A DNA stretch of 64,000 bases from an uncultured Victivallales bacterium. Lineage in GTDB: Bacteria > Verrucomicrobiota > Lentisphaeria > Victivallales > UBA1829. The stretch covers positions 24,795 through 88,794 of the forward strand of contig CAKUJH010000011.1 in assembly GCA_934661375.1 (NCBI GenBank), given 5' to 3'. Each line of letters starts with the position of its first letter. Position 1 is the stretch's first letter. The notes under the pieces were generated by a model, which did no database searches, was not told the DNA's origin, and worked only from the letters and a program-made list of their open reading frames with translations. A program made the position numbers and the translations under genes. Positions 1 to 7,247 of this stretch are shown here, piece after piece.

Positions 1-343
1 GGTCGAAGGAGCCGGCGGACTGGCGGTTCCCCTGACCGAAGATCTGCTGACCGTTGATTTCGCCGCACAGCAGAACTGGCCGCTGATACTGGTTACTTCC
101 GGACGTCTCGGCAGCCTGAACCATACCATTCTTTCCATCGAAGCCGCTGTCCGCCGGAAGGTGAAACTGGCTGGAGTGGTTTACAATGAATCGCCCGCCG
201 CCGATAAAATCATCGAGGCCGATTCCGACCGGATGATTCGCAAATATCTGCTGAAATATGGACAGCCGGCGGTGCTGGTGCGTCTTCCTGCGGTCGCCGC
301 CCCGTGGCCCGATGTGGATTTTTCCGCTTTGTTCAACGCTTGA
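1..343 (+). CDS. bioD: Dethiobiotin synthase, C-terminal part (5' end outside window)
   Basis: The open frame enters from the left edge and is read from base 2 to a TGA at 341-343. The visible 113 residues begin with VEGAGGLAVPL, the conserved loop of dethiobiotin synthases (ATP-dependent ring closure of 7,8-diaminopelargonate with CO2 in biotin synthesis). Further on, VTSGRLGSLNHT and GVVYN match the nucleotide-binding half of the fold. The N-terminal P-loop lies outside the window. bioA starts 15 bp downstream on the same strand, so the two are an operon pair and catalyse consecutive steps. The call rests on the motif plus its neighbour. Confidence 0.9.
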   Translation, partial: VEGAGGLAVPLTEDLLTVDFAAQQNWPLILVTSGRLGSLNHTILSIEAAVRRKVKLAGVVYNESPAADKIIEADSDRMIRKYLLKYGQPAVLVRLPAVAAPWPDVDFSALFNA

Positions 344-358
344 AGAAAGGAGTCTGCC

Positions 359-1645
359 GTGGAACTGAATGATGAATTTGCCGGAATGCTGGATTTCGAC
401 CGCAAACATTTATGGCATCCGTATGCTTCGATGACCGAACCGCCGCCGGTGAATTTTGCCGTTTCCGGTTCGGGAAGCTCCATCCGTCTGGCGTCCGGAC
501 AGGAACTGCTGGATGGCATTTCCAGCTGGTGGTGCGTCTGTCATGGACATGGACAGCCGAAAATCATGGACGCCATCCGGGAGCAGACTGCGAAAATAGC
601 GGAAGTGATGTTTGCCGGATTCACTCACGAACCGGCCATCCGTCTGGCGCAGCTTTTGATCCGGCATACTCCGCCGGGACTGAACCGGGTGTTTTACGCG
701 GATTCGGGGTCGGTGAGCGTGGAGTGCGCCGCGAAAATGGCGATCCAGTATCAGCTGGCGTGCGGACGTTCTTCCCGGAACCGTCTGGCAACCGTCAAAG
801 GCGGGTATCATGGCGATACTGCCGGCGCAATGTCTTTGAGCGATCCGGATGGAATGCATCAGATGTTTTCGGGTATTCTGTCGAAACATTTTTTTGCGCC
901 GCGTCCGGAAATTCCGTTCGGGGGCGAATGGGATGACGCTGATTTCGCTCCAATGAAAAAGATGCTGGAAGAACACCGGCACGAAATCGCCGGAGTGATC
1001 CTGGAACCGGTGTTTCAGGGCGCAAACGGAATGCGTTTCTATCATCCGGAATATTTGAAAAAACTGCGCATGATCTGCGATGAGCTGGATCTGGTGCTGA
1101 TTTTTGATGAAGTCGCAACCGGGTTCGGACGTCTCGGAAAGTTTTTTGCTCTGGAATACGCGGAGACTGCGCCGGACGTGATGTGCGTGGGCAAAGGTCT
1201 GACCGGCGGAGCCATCACGCTGGCGGCTGTGGTTGCCTCGGAAAAAGTGGCGGATACCATTTCATCGACCGCGCCCGGCAAGTTTATGCATGGTCCCACC
1301 TTCATGGCGAATCCTGTTGCCTGTGCCGCTGGATGCGCTTCGCTGGAACTGTTCGAAGAATATGACTGGGCGGGAAAAGTCGCCGCCATTCAGGAACAGA
1401 TGCGCGCCGAGCTTGCCGGATTGAAAGGACATCCCAATGTGCTGGATGTCCGGGTACTGGGGGCTGTCGGCGTGGTGGAACTGAAACGGCTTCCCGCAGC
1501 GGAAGCGGTGCAGAAAACTGTGCTGGAAACGGGAGTATGGCTGCGTCCGTTCGGTTCCTGGCTGTATGCCATGCCGCCGTTTGTAACCACATCCGGCGAA
1601 CTGACCCGGATTACGGACGCCATGAAGCAGATTGCTTCGCTCTGA
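359..1645 (+). CDS. bioA: Adenosylmethionine-8-amino-7-oxononanoate aminotransferase
   Basis: This 428-residue protein is a class III PLP aminotransferase converting KAPA to DAPA with S-adenosylmethionine as amino donor. Visible hallmarks are LWHPY(A)SM near the start, DGISSWWCVCHGHG, YADSGSVSVE, KGGYHGDT, DEVATGFGR, and GKGLTGG, in which Lys of about residue 279 should form the Schiff base. The length matches BioA. Translation is called from a GTG at 359 because AAAGGAG lies just upstream. It follows bioD in the same operon, and a strong hairpin terminator follows the stop. Confidence 0.95.
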   Translation: MELNDEFAGMLDFDRKHLWHPYASMTEPPPVNFAVSGSGSSIRLASGQELLDGISSWWCVCHGHGQPKIMDAIREQTAKIAEVMFAGFTHEPAIRLAQLLIRHTPPGLNRVFYADSGSVSVECAAKMAIQYQLACGRSSRNRLATVKGGYHGDTAGAMSLSDPDGMHQMFSGILSKHFFAPRPEIPFGGEWDDADFAPMKKMLEEHRHEIAGVILEPVFQGANGMRFYHPEYLKKLRMICDELDLVLIFDEVATGFGRLGKFFALEYAETAPDVMCVGKGLTGGAITLAAVVASEKVADTISSTAPGKFMHGPTFMANPVACAAGCASLELFEEYDWAGKVAAIQEQMRAELAGLKGHPNVLDVRVLGAVGVVELKRLPAAEAVQKTVLETGVWLRPFGSWLYAMPPFVTTSGELTRITDAMKQIASL

Positions 1646-1670
1646 AGAGAGTACAAAGAGATAATGCCAG

Positions 1671-1702
1671 CCGCATATCGGAATTTCCGGTATGCGGTTT
1701 TT
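1671..1702 (+). terminator. Intrinsic terminator of the biotin operon
   Basis: A near-perfect inverted repeat (CCGCATATCGGAA at 1671-1683 against TTCCGGTATGCGG at 1685-1697) is followed directly by TTTTT. It lies 25 bp after the bioA stop and also separates that operon from the convergent AraC gene. Confidence 0.85.
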
Positions 1703-1713
1703 CTCTGCTGCGG

Positions 1714-2586
1714 TCAGTCAAAACTGGATTCCGAAGCATAATTGCGGCGGTATTGCGCCGGCGGAACTCCGTAGATTTTCTTGAAGGTACGGGAAAAATG
1801 GAAGCGGTCTTTCACCCCGACAATCTCGCAGATTTCGTCAATGGAATGCTGATCGGAATGCAGCAGTTTCGACGCCAGATTATAGCGCAGCTGCAGCAGG
1901 TACTGATAAGGGGTTACACCGGTATTTTCCCGGAACAGCCGGGAGAATGCGTTCGGGGTCATTTTGACCCGTGCCGCAAGGGTGTCCAGATTGACTTCAT
2001 TTGCCAGATGTTCCCGGAGATAGTTGCAGGTCAGTTCCATACGTCGGTCGGTTTCCGATTCCAGCAGTGCTTCGGAAGGCAGCAGGGTCAGCGCTCTGGA
2101 GCACAGGGAAATGGAAAGCAGAGAATTGCGGAGACAGTCCGGTTTGTCCCGGATCAGGGAATGTTTGAGTTCTTCCAGCACCGGCCGCATTTCCACGGTG
2201 AGCGGGATTTCATGAAACGGGAAACGCGGGTTTCCCGTACTCATGGACAATTCGAAATGAATATACAGCTGGTACGGCATCCCGGTACACCAGGTCAGCC
2301 TGTTGCAATGCGGCGGCAGAATGTAGCAGCGGTCCGGGCGGATTTCCACTTTTTCCCCGTCGGCGGTATACAACCCTGCGCCGCAGCTGTCGTGATGATA
2401 AAACCGCCAGAAAGGTCCGGACAGATGCCGCTTATGCCAGAACGATCCCAGCCGGACATATCCCGCGTAATCCATTGAAATTTGCGGGGGTTCCGGTATG
2501 GATTGTAGATTTTTATTCATATTTTTGCAGGTTTTCTTCATATAGTTTCTGTTTACAACCAAATTAAAATAGCTTGTAAATTTCAT
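1714..2586 (-). CDS. AraC-family transcriptional regulator
   Basis: The protein is up to 290 residues. The C-terminal ~100 residues carry a two-helix-turn-helix AraC domain (NLDTLAARVKMTPNAFSRLFRENTGVTPYQYL, then SIDEICEIVGVKDRFHFSRTFKKIYGVPPAQYRR). The N-terminal half looks like an AraC-type cupin sensor (FYHHDSCGAG, YILPPHCN, HFELS). No clear Shine-Dalgarno sequence precedes any start. Met at 2586, Met at about 2541, MNKN near 2520 and MDYAGY near 2475 are all possible, and the first ~35 residues look unstructured, so a later start is likely. The target is unknown; no operon partner is adjacent on this strand. Confidence 0.85.
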   Translation of the reverse strand: MKFTSYFNLVVNRNYMKKTCKNMNKNLQSIPEPPQISMDYAGYVRLGSFWHKRHLSGPFWRFYHHDSCGAGLYTADGEKVEIRPDRCYILPPHCNRLTWCTGMPYQLYIHFELSMSTGNPRFPFHEIPLTVEMRPVLEELKHSLIRDKPDCLRNSLLSISLCSRALTLLPSEALLESETDRRMELTCNYLREHLANEVNLDTLAARVKMTPNAFSRLFRENTGVTPYQYLLQLRYNLASKLLHSDQHSIDEICEIVGVKDRFHFSRTFKKIYGVPPAQYRRNYASESSFD

Positions 2587-3079
2587 ATTTCAAATGCGGA
2601 AGAAAAATTATCAGTAAAAAAACAGAATGGGCTGGCTGGAATCCGGAACATTTTCGGAGAAATGCGGGGCTGACGGACATTCCGGGTCTGAAGAATCCGG
2701 ATAGGAAGCCGGTTTTTTTATTTTTTTTGCAAAAAAAAGCTATTTTCTTTAAAAAAGGACTTTTATTTTTTCCCGAATGCGGTATTGTTCTATACTAATG
2801 GCCCGAAATTCGTTTGCGGATGAACTGAGGGATTCACATATAAATGTCAAAATCAAATTTGGCGAACAGGTGTTATGCACCGGACCGGAAAGTTTCATGG
2901 TTTATGAAAATATTTATAAATGAAACGGGAACAGAAACTTGGAGAAGCAGAAAATGTCTCCGGGGTTCTCCGTCATTGCACGGCAGACGTTTTTGCTTTA
3001 TGAAGATTGGAGATAATTTCATGAAGGCTTCGTGTCCGGCGTTGTGATTCCGTTCGCATTTCGGCGGAGGAATGGCGCG
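2587..3079. other. 493-bp gap with hairpins, no convincing long gene
   Basis: The stretch is AT-rich near 2700-2800 and contains a TATACT at 2791-2796 without a good -35 element. A hairpin, GTTTCAT (2892-2898) with ATGAAAC (2920-2926), and a GGAGAA/TTCTCC pair near 2940-2972 suggest structured RNA. The 67-codon frame starting at 2844 has no Shine-Dalgarno sequence and no recognisable protein features. The only well-supported reading frame towards the next gene starts at 3080. Confidence 0.4.
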
Positions 3080-3226
3080 ATGAAGTATCACCGTGATGAA
3101 AACGGTATGCTGAACATGACCGGCAACTGCTTCCGGCAGGATTCCGACAATCATGTCCGGCGGTTATTTCGTACCTGCGCGGAAATTCCGTCCGCTGTTC
3201 AATCAGGGAACAGGATGCGGCAATGA
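3080..3226 (+). CDS. Possible 48-residue protein translationally coupled to fau
   Basis: The ATG at 3080 is preceded by GGAGG at 3066-3070 with a 9-nt gap. The frame runs 48 codons to a TGA whose bases overlap the ATG of the next gene in an ATGA. No family is recognised; the product is basic, has two cysteines and shows no signal or membrane segment. The downstream gene has no separate strong Shine-Dalgarno sequence, which fits coupling. It could instead be a leader peptide. Confidence is limited by its small size. Confidence 0.35.
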   Translation: MKYHRDENGMLNMTGNCFRQDSDNHVRRLFRTCAEIPSAVQSGNRMRQ

Positions 3227-3822
3227 CAAGTCTGACTCAAACTGAAAAGCAGCTTCTGCGCCGGGAGAAACTTCAAGCCAGAAGGGATCTCGCTGCGGAA
3301 TACCGGAAGTGTGCCGACGAGTTGATCCGCACCCATCTGGAAGCGTTGCCGGAATACGGGAATGCTTCCGTCATCGCGGCGTATGCCAGCGATGGAACGG
3401 AGCCGGACCTGATCCCGCTGCTCCGTAAGGCACGTATGGAAGGCAAAACTGTTTGTCTGCCCCGCTGGTGCAATGATTCCACGTATGAAATGGCTGAGCC
3501 GGATGCGGATTTCACGCTGGTGGAAGGCAAATGGAAAATGCCTGAGCCGCCGGAAAATGCGCCCGCTGTGCCGGATTTCATGCTGAAGAAGGCCTTGTGG
3601 CTGATCCCCGGAGTGGCGTTCGATGAACAATGCGGACGCCTGGGACGCGGGAAAGGGATTTATGACCGTTTCCTCGCCCGTGCCGGCGGTGTGCCGCTGG
3701 GAATTTTTTATGAATGTCAGAAGACGGCGGTCCTGCCCATGGAATCCCATGATCAGCCTTTGTATCTGGTCGTGACTGAAAAGCAGGTTTACCGCCGCCC
3801 CCAACCCGTTGAATGCAAATGA
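3223..3822 (+). CDS. fau: 5-formyltetrahydrofolate cyclo-ligase
   Basis: The 199-residue protein matches the 5-FCL/MTHFS family, which converts 5-formyl-THF to 5,10-methenyl-THF with ATP. It opens with an Arg/Lys-rich helix (KQLLRREKLQARRDL), has a central substrate region (YASDGTEPDLIPLL, GKTVCLPRW) and the family signature IPGVAFDEQCGRLGRGKGIYDRFL near residues 127-150. The length is usual. It begins inside the stop codon of the small upstream frame and ends 16 bp before the RNase Y start, so the genes are probably co-transcribed. Confidence 0.9.
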   Translation: MTSLTQTEKQLLRREKLQARRDLAAEYRKCADELIRTHLEALPEYGNASVIAAYASDGTEPDLIPLLRKARMEGKTVCLPRWCNDSTYEMAEPDADFTLVEGKWKMPEPPENAPAVPDFMLKKALWLIPGVAFDEQCGRLGRGKGIYDRFLARAGGVPLGIFYECQKTAVLPMESHDQPLYLVVTEKQVYRRPQPVECK

Positions 3823-3838
3823 AAAGGAGAAAATTATC

Positions 3839-5392
3839 ATGTCTACTGTTGTTTTTATCGTCGCCGCCCTGCTGGTCGGTTTGATCCTGGGCAATCTTGT
3901 CCATTTCCTGGCGGTGCGCGCCATCGGCTCCAAAACCATGTCCGCCGCCAGCAAATTTAAAATCGACGCGGAACGCGAAGCGGAACGTCTGCTCCGTGAA
4001 GCGCGGGTTACCGCCAAGAGCGACGTCCTCAAAATCAAGGAGGACTTTGAAAATGAAATGAAGGAACGCCGCCGCGAACTTCAGGTTTCCGAACGCCGTC
4101 TGGCGCAGAAAGAAGAGAATCTGGACCGCAAAGCTGATTCTTTCGAAGCCAAAGTCCGCAACGTCGAAAAGAAAGAGCATGACATCGAGCAGATCAAGGA
4201 ACGTCTGCTTTCCAGAGAAGAGGATCTCAAAAAAGGAATTGCCCGTCAGATTGACGAACTTCAGCGCATTTCCGAACTGGACCGCGAAACTGCCACGAAC
4301 ATGCTGCTGGAAAAACTCAAAGGCGAAGTCGAAAATGAATGCGGTCTCATGATCCGCAATCAGGTCGAGGAAGCCAAGCAGAAAGTCGAACGCGAGTCCC
4401 AGCGTCTGCTCATGCTGGCGATTCAGCGTTATGCCGGCGACTGCACCTACGAACGCACCACTGCCACCATTCCGCTCCCCAGCGATGAAATGAAAGGCCG
4501 CATCATCGGACGGGAAGGACGCAACATCCGCGCTCTGGAAGCCGCCACCGGTGTCAACATCCTGATAGACGATACCCCGGAAGCCGTGGTAATTTCCTGC
4601 TTCGACCCGATCCGCAAGGAAGTCGCCCGCCGTCTGCTGGAAAAACTGATTGCCGACGGCCGCATTCATCCGACCCGTATTGAAGACCTCATCAAGAAAA
4701 TCCGCAAGGAAATCGACGAGGAAGTCTTCGATGCCGGCGAAAAGGCTGTGCTGGACTGCGGTCTGCAAGGCGTTCCCAAGCCTCTGATTACCCTGCTGGG
4801 GCGTTTGCAGTTCCGTTTCAGTTTCTCCCAGAACGTGCTGAAACATTCCATTGAGACAGCCGCGTTCATGGGAACGATTGCCGCGGAAATGGGGCTGGAC
4901 GCCCAGAAGGCGCGCCGGATCGGTCTGTTCCATGACATCGGCAAAGCGGTTGACCATGAAGTTGAAGGCACGCACGCCGCCATCGGTGCGGACATTCTCC
5001 GCAAATACAACGAAGCCAAGGATGTGGTCAATGCGGTTGCCGCGCACCATGAGGAAGTGGAAGGCACTTCACTTTATGCGTTCCTCGCCAATGCCTGTGA
5101 CGCTTTGAGCGCATCGCGTCCCGGCGCACGCAGCGAGACTACGGAACTTTATCTCAAACGTCTGGAACAGCTGGAAAGCATTGCCGGCGAATTCCCCGGT
5201 GTGGAATCCTGTTTCGCTTTGCAGGCAGGTCGCGAAATCCGGGTCGTTGTGCAGCCTGAAAAAATTTCCGAAGCCCAGGCGCAGGTCCTGAGCCGGGACA
5301 TCTGCTGCCGGATCGAAAAGGAAATGAACTATCCCGGTCAGATCAAAGTTTCGGTCATCCGCGAAACCCGTGCCGTGGAATACGCCAAGTAA
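3839..5392 (+). CDS. rny: Ribonuclease Y
   Basis: The 517-residue membrane-anchored endoribonuclease initiates mRNA decay. The order is diagnostic: an N-terminal transmembrane helix (VVFIVAALLVGLILGNLVHFLAV), a long charged coiled coil to about residue 200, a KH RNA-binding domain (GRIIGREGRNIRALEAATGVNILIDDTPE), and an HD domain with HSIETA, GLFHDIGKAVDHE and AAHHEE metal ligands. The ATG at 3839 is preferred over the in-frame ATG at 3809 because AAAAGGAG precedes it and the helix then starts at the N-terminus. It sits in a short operon after fau and before an HD hydrolase. Confidence 0.95.
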   Translation: MSTVVFIVAALLVGLILGNLVHFLAVRAIGSKTMSAASKFKIDAEREAERLLREARVTAKSDVLKIKEDFENEMKERRRELQVSERRLAQKEENLDRKADSFEAKVRNVEKKEHDIEQIKERLLSREEDLKKGIARQIDELQRISELDRETATNMLLEKLKGEVENECGLMIRNQVEEAKQKVERESQRLLMLAIQRYAGDCTYERTTATIPLPSDEMKGRIIGREGRNIRALEAATGVNILIDDTPEAVVISCFDPIRKEVARRLLEKLIADGRIHPTRIEDLIKKIRKEIDEEVFDAGEKAVLDCGLQGVPKPLITLLGRLQFRFSFSQNVLKHSIETAAFMGTIAAEMGLDAQKARRIGLFHDIGKAVDHEVEGTHAAIGADILRKYNEAKDVVNAVAAHHEEVEGTSLYAFLANACDALSASRPGARSETTELYLKRLEQLESIAGEFPGVESCFALQAGREIRVVVQPEKISEAQAQVLSRDICCRIEKEMNYPGQIKVSVIRETRAVEYAK

Positions 5393-5406
5393 GGACGCGG
5401 TTTCAG

Positions 5407-6201
5407 ATGGATGCTCTTCTGAAACAGACGCTGTCGGAACGTTTCCGGGAATATGTGCAGACTTTTGCCGTTCCCGGAAAGGAAACGCCGGGTCCCATTG
5501 TGCTGAAACAGGAGCATACTTTTGACGTATGTTCCATCATGGAGCGGATTGCGGAAAAGGAGGAACCTGATCCGCAGCGCCGGATGCTTTACTGGCTGTG
5601 CGCTCTGTTCCATGACGTTTCACGTTTTGAGCAGTACCGCGATTTCCATACGTTCAGCGATGACCGGTCCTTCGATCACGGGCAGCGGAGCGCGGAAATT
5701 TTCCTGCGTGATTTCGAGGTTCCCGGCTTGTCGGAAGCAGATCGCCGCATTGTTCATGATGCGGTTGCGTTTCACAATAAACTGCAGCTGCCGTCGGACA
5801 TGGATGCGCAGACCCTGGGACCCGCCAGAGCCATTCGCGACGCCGATAAGATTTCCATTCTGAAACTGCTGAACCGGCATTTCGCGCATTCGCTGATTTC
5901 CGAAGAGGAGACGGTGAATCTGAGCTTGCCCGATTCGCCCGGATTCACGGAGGAGCTGCGCCGGAAAGTTCTCCACGGTGAACCTGTGCTGTACCGGCTG
6001 ATGCGGAATGTCAATGATTTCAAGCTCAACATTTTCGGCTGGACTGCGGATTTCAATTACCCCGAATCCGCGCGGATTCTGCTGGAAGAAAAGATTTATG
6101 ACCGGACCCGGACTTTCCTTCCGGCGTCTCCGGAACTGGACGAAATGTGCGAAGTCTGCATGGCGCGTCTGAAAAGACTTGCCGAAGGAAAACGAGGCTG
6201 A
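5407..6201 (+). CDS. HD-domain phosphohydrolase
   Basis: This 264-residue cytosolic protein carries HD-superfamily metal ligands in order: HTFDV near residue 39, LFHDVSRFEQY near 72, DHGQRSAEIF, VHDAVAFHNK, and IRDADKISIL. Such proteins hydrolyse phosphomonoesters or nucleotides; the substrate cannot be told. No second domain is visible. It begins 14 bp after rny and ends 2 bp before the OppF-type gene, so it is probably part of the same transcript. The RNase Y neighbour hints at nucleotide or RNA turnover, but that is inference. Confidence 0.8.
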   Translation: MDALLKQTLSERFREYVQTFAVPGKETPGPIVLKQEHTFDVCSIMERIAEKEEPDPQRRMLYWLCALFHDVSRFEQYRDFHTFSDDRSFDHGQRSAEIFLRDFEVPGLSEADRRIVHDAVAFHNKLQLPSDMDAQTLGPARAIRDADKISILKLLNRHFAHSLISEEETVNLSLPDSPGFTEELRRKVLHGEPVLYRLMRNVNDFKLNIFGWTADFNYPESARILLEEKIYDRTRTFLPASPELDEMCEVCMARLKRLAEGKRG

Positions 6202-6203
6202 TC

Positions 6204-7172
6204 ATGCCGCTGCTCCGGGTGGAACATCTGAAAAAATATTATCCGGCGCCGTCGCCTTTGTTCGGACCGAAACGTTTCGTCCGCGCTCTGGATGATGTCT
6301 CTTTTGAATTGAACGAAGGGGAAACGCTGGGGCTGGTCGGGGAGAGCGGCTGCGGGAAAAGCACGCTGGCGCGTCAGCTGATCCGTCTGGAAAATCCGAC
6401 AGACGGTCATATTTATCTGGATGATATTGATCTGGGTTCACTGCACGGCGGGAAACTGCGGAAAATGCGCGGCAGTTTCCAGATGATTTTTCAGGACCCC
6501 TATGCTTCGCTGAATCCGCGGATGAGCGTATACAGCGCGTTGGAGGAGGCGTTGAAGCTGCACACGGAGCTGGATGAGCCCGGCAGGGCGGAACGGATTG
6601 CCGAACTGCTGCGTCAAGTCGGTCTGAAACCGGAACACGCGCGGCGGTATCCGCATCAGTTCAGCGGCGGACAGCGGCAGCGGATCGGCATAGCGCGCGC
6701 GCTGGCGGTGAATCCGCGCTTCATCGTGGCGGATGAACCGGTGTCCGCGCTGGATGTCAGTGTACAGTCGCAGATCGTGAACCTGCTTCAGGATATTCAG
6801 AAGGAAACGAAAGTAGCTTTTCTGTTTATTGCGCATGATCTGGCGGTGGTGGAACATATCAGCCACCGGATCATGGTGATGTATCTGGGACGGATCGCGG
6901 AAACGGGGCCTGCCCGTGAATTGTGCGCGCATCCTGCGCATCCCTATACCCGCGCCTTGCTCTCTTCCGTCCCGACGACGCGCCCGGAAAAACGCCCGGA
7001 ACGGATTGTGCTGACCGGTGATGTGCCTTCTCCGCTAAATCCGCCGTCCGGCTGCCGTTTCCATCCGCGCTGTCCGCGCTGTCAGCCTGTATGCAGACAG
7101 GAAGAACCGCAGCTTCGTCCTGTGGGCGGCTGCACCGGACATTGCTGTGCCTGTCATTTCCCGTTTATTTGA
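6204..7172 (+). CDS. Oligopeptide/dipeptide ABC transporter ATP-binding protein (OppF/DppF type)
   Basis: The 322-residue ATPase has Walker A GESGCGKST, Q-loop FQDPYASLNPRMSV, signature FSGGQRQRIGIARAL and Walker B FIVADEPVSALDVS. The C-terminal extension typical of peptide-transport ATPases is present, with the cysteine cluster CRFHPRCPRCQPVC, seen in family members proposed to bind an Fe-S cluster. GAGG precedes the ATG at 6204. No partner ATPase, permease or binding protein is present in the window, so it is an orphan here. It may serve a transporter encoded elsewhere. Confidence 0.88.
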   Translation: MPLLRVEHLKKYYPAPSPLFGPKRFVRALDDVSFELNEGETLGLVGESGCGKSTLARQLIRLENPTDGHIYLDDIDLGSLHGGKLRKMRGSFQMIFQDPYASLNPRMSVYSALEEALKLHTELDEPGRAERIAELLRQVGLKPEHARRYPHQFSGGQRQRIGIARALAVNPRFIVADEPVSALDVSVQSQIVNLLQDIQKETKVAFLFIAHDLAVVEHISHRIMVMYLGRIAETGPARELCAHPAHPYTRALLSSVPTTRPEKRPERIVLTGDVPSPLNPPSGCRFHPRCPRCQPVCRQEEPQLRPVGGCTGHCCACHFPFI

Positions 7173-7189
7173 ATTTCCGTTCATAAAAA

Positions 7190-7222
7190 ACGGACAACGG
7201 GAGATATTTCCGCGTTGTCCGT
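7190..7222 (-). terminator. Intrinsic terminator of the pseudopilin/GH operon
   Basis: ACGGACAACG (7190-7199) pairs with CGTTGTCCGT (7213-7222). On the minus strand the hairpin is followed by a run of T (the A run at 7184-7190). It lies 25 bp beyond the stop of the minus-strand glycosidase and also faces the plus-strand ABC gene. Confidence 0.85.
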
Positions 7223-7247
7223 GGTGGGAAAAAGGCAGATTCAAAGA

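Noticed and set aside
2844..3047. 67-codon frame upstream of the fau region
   Set aside because: No ribosome binding site, no domain, and it overlaps hairpins. A later frame at 3080 is better supported.
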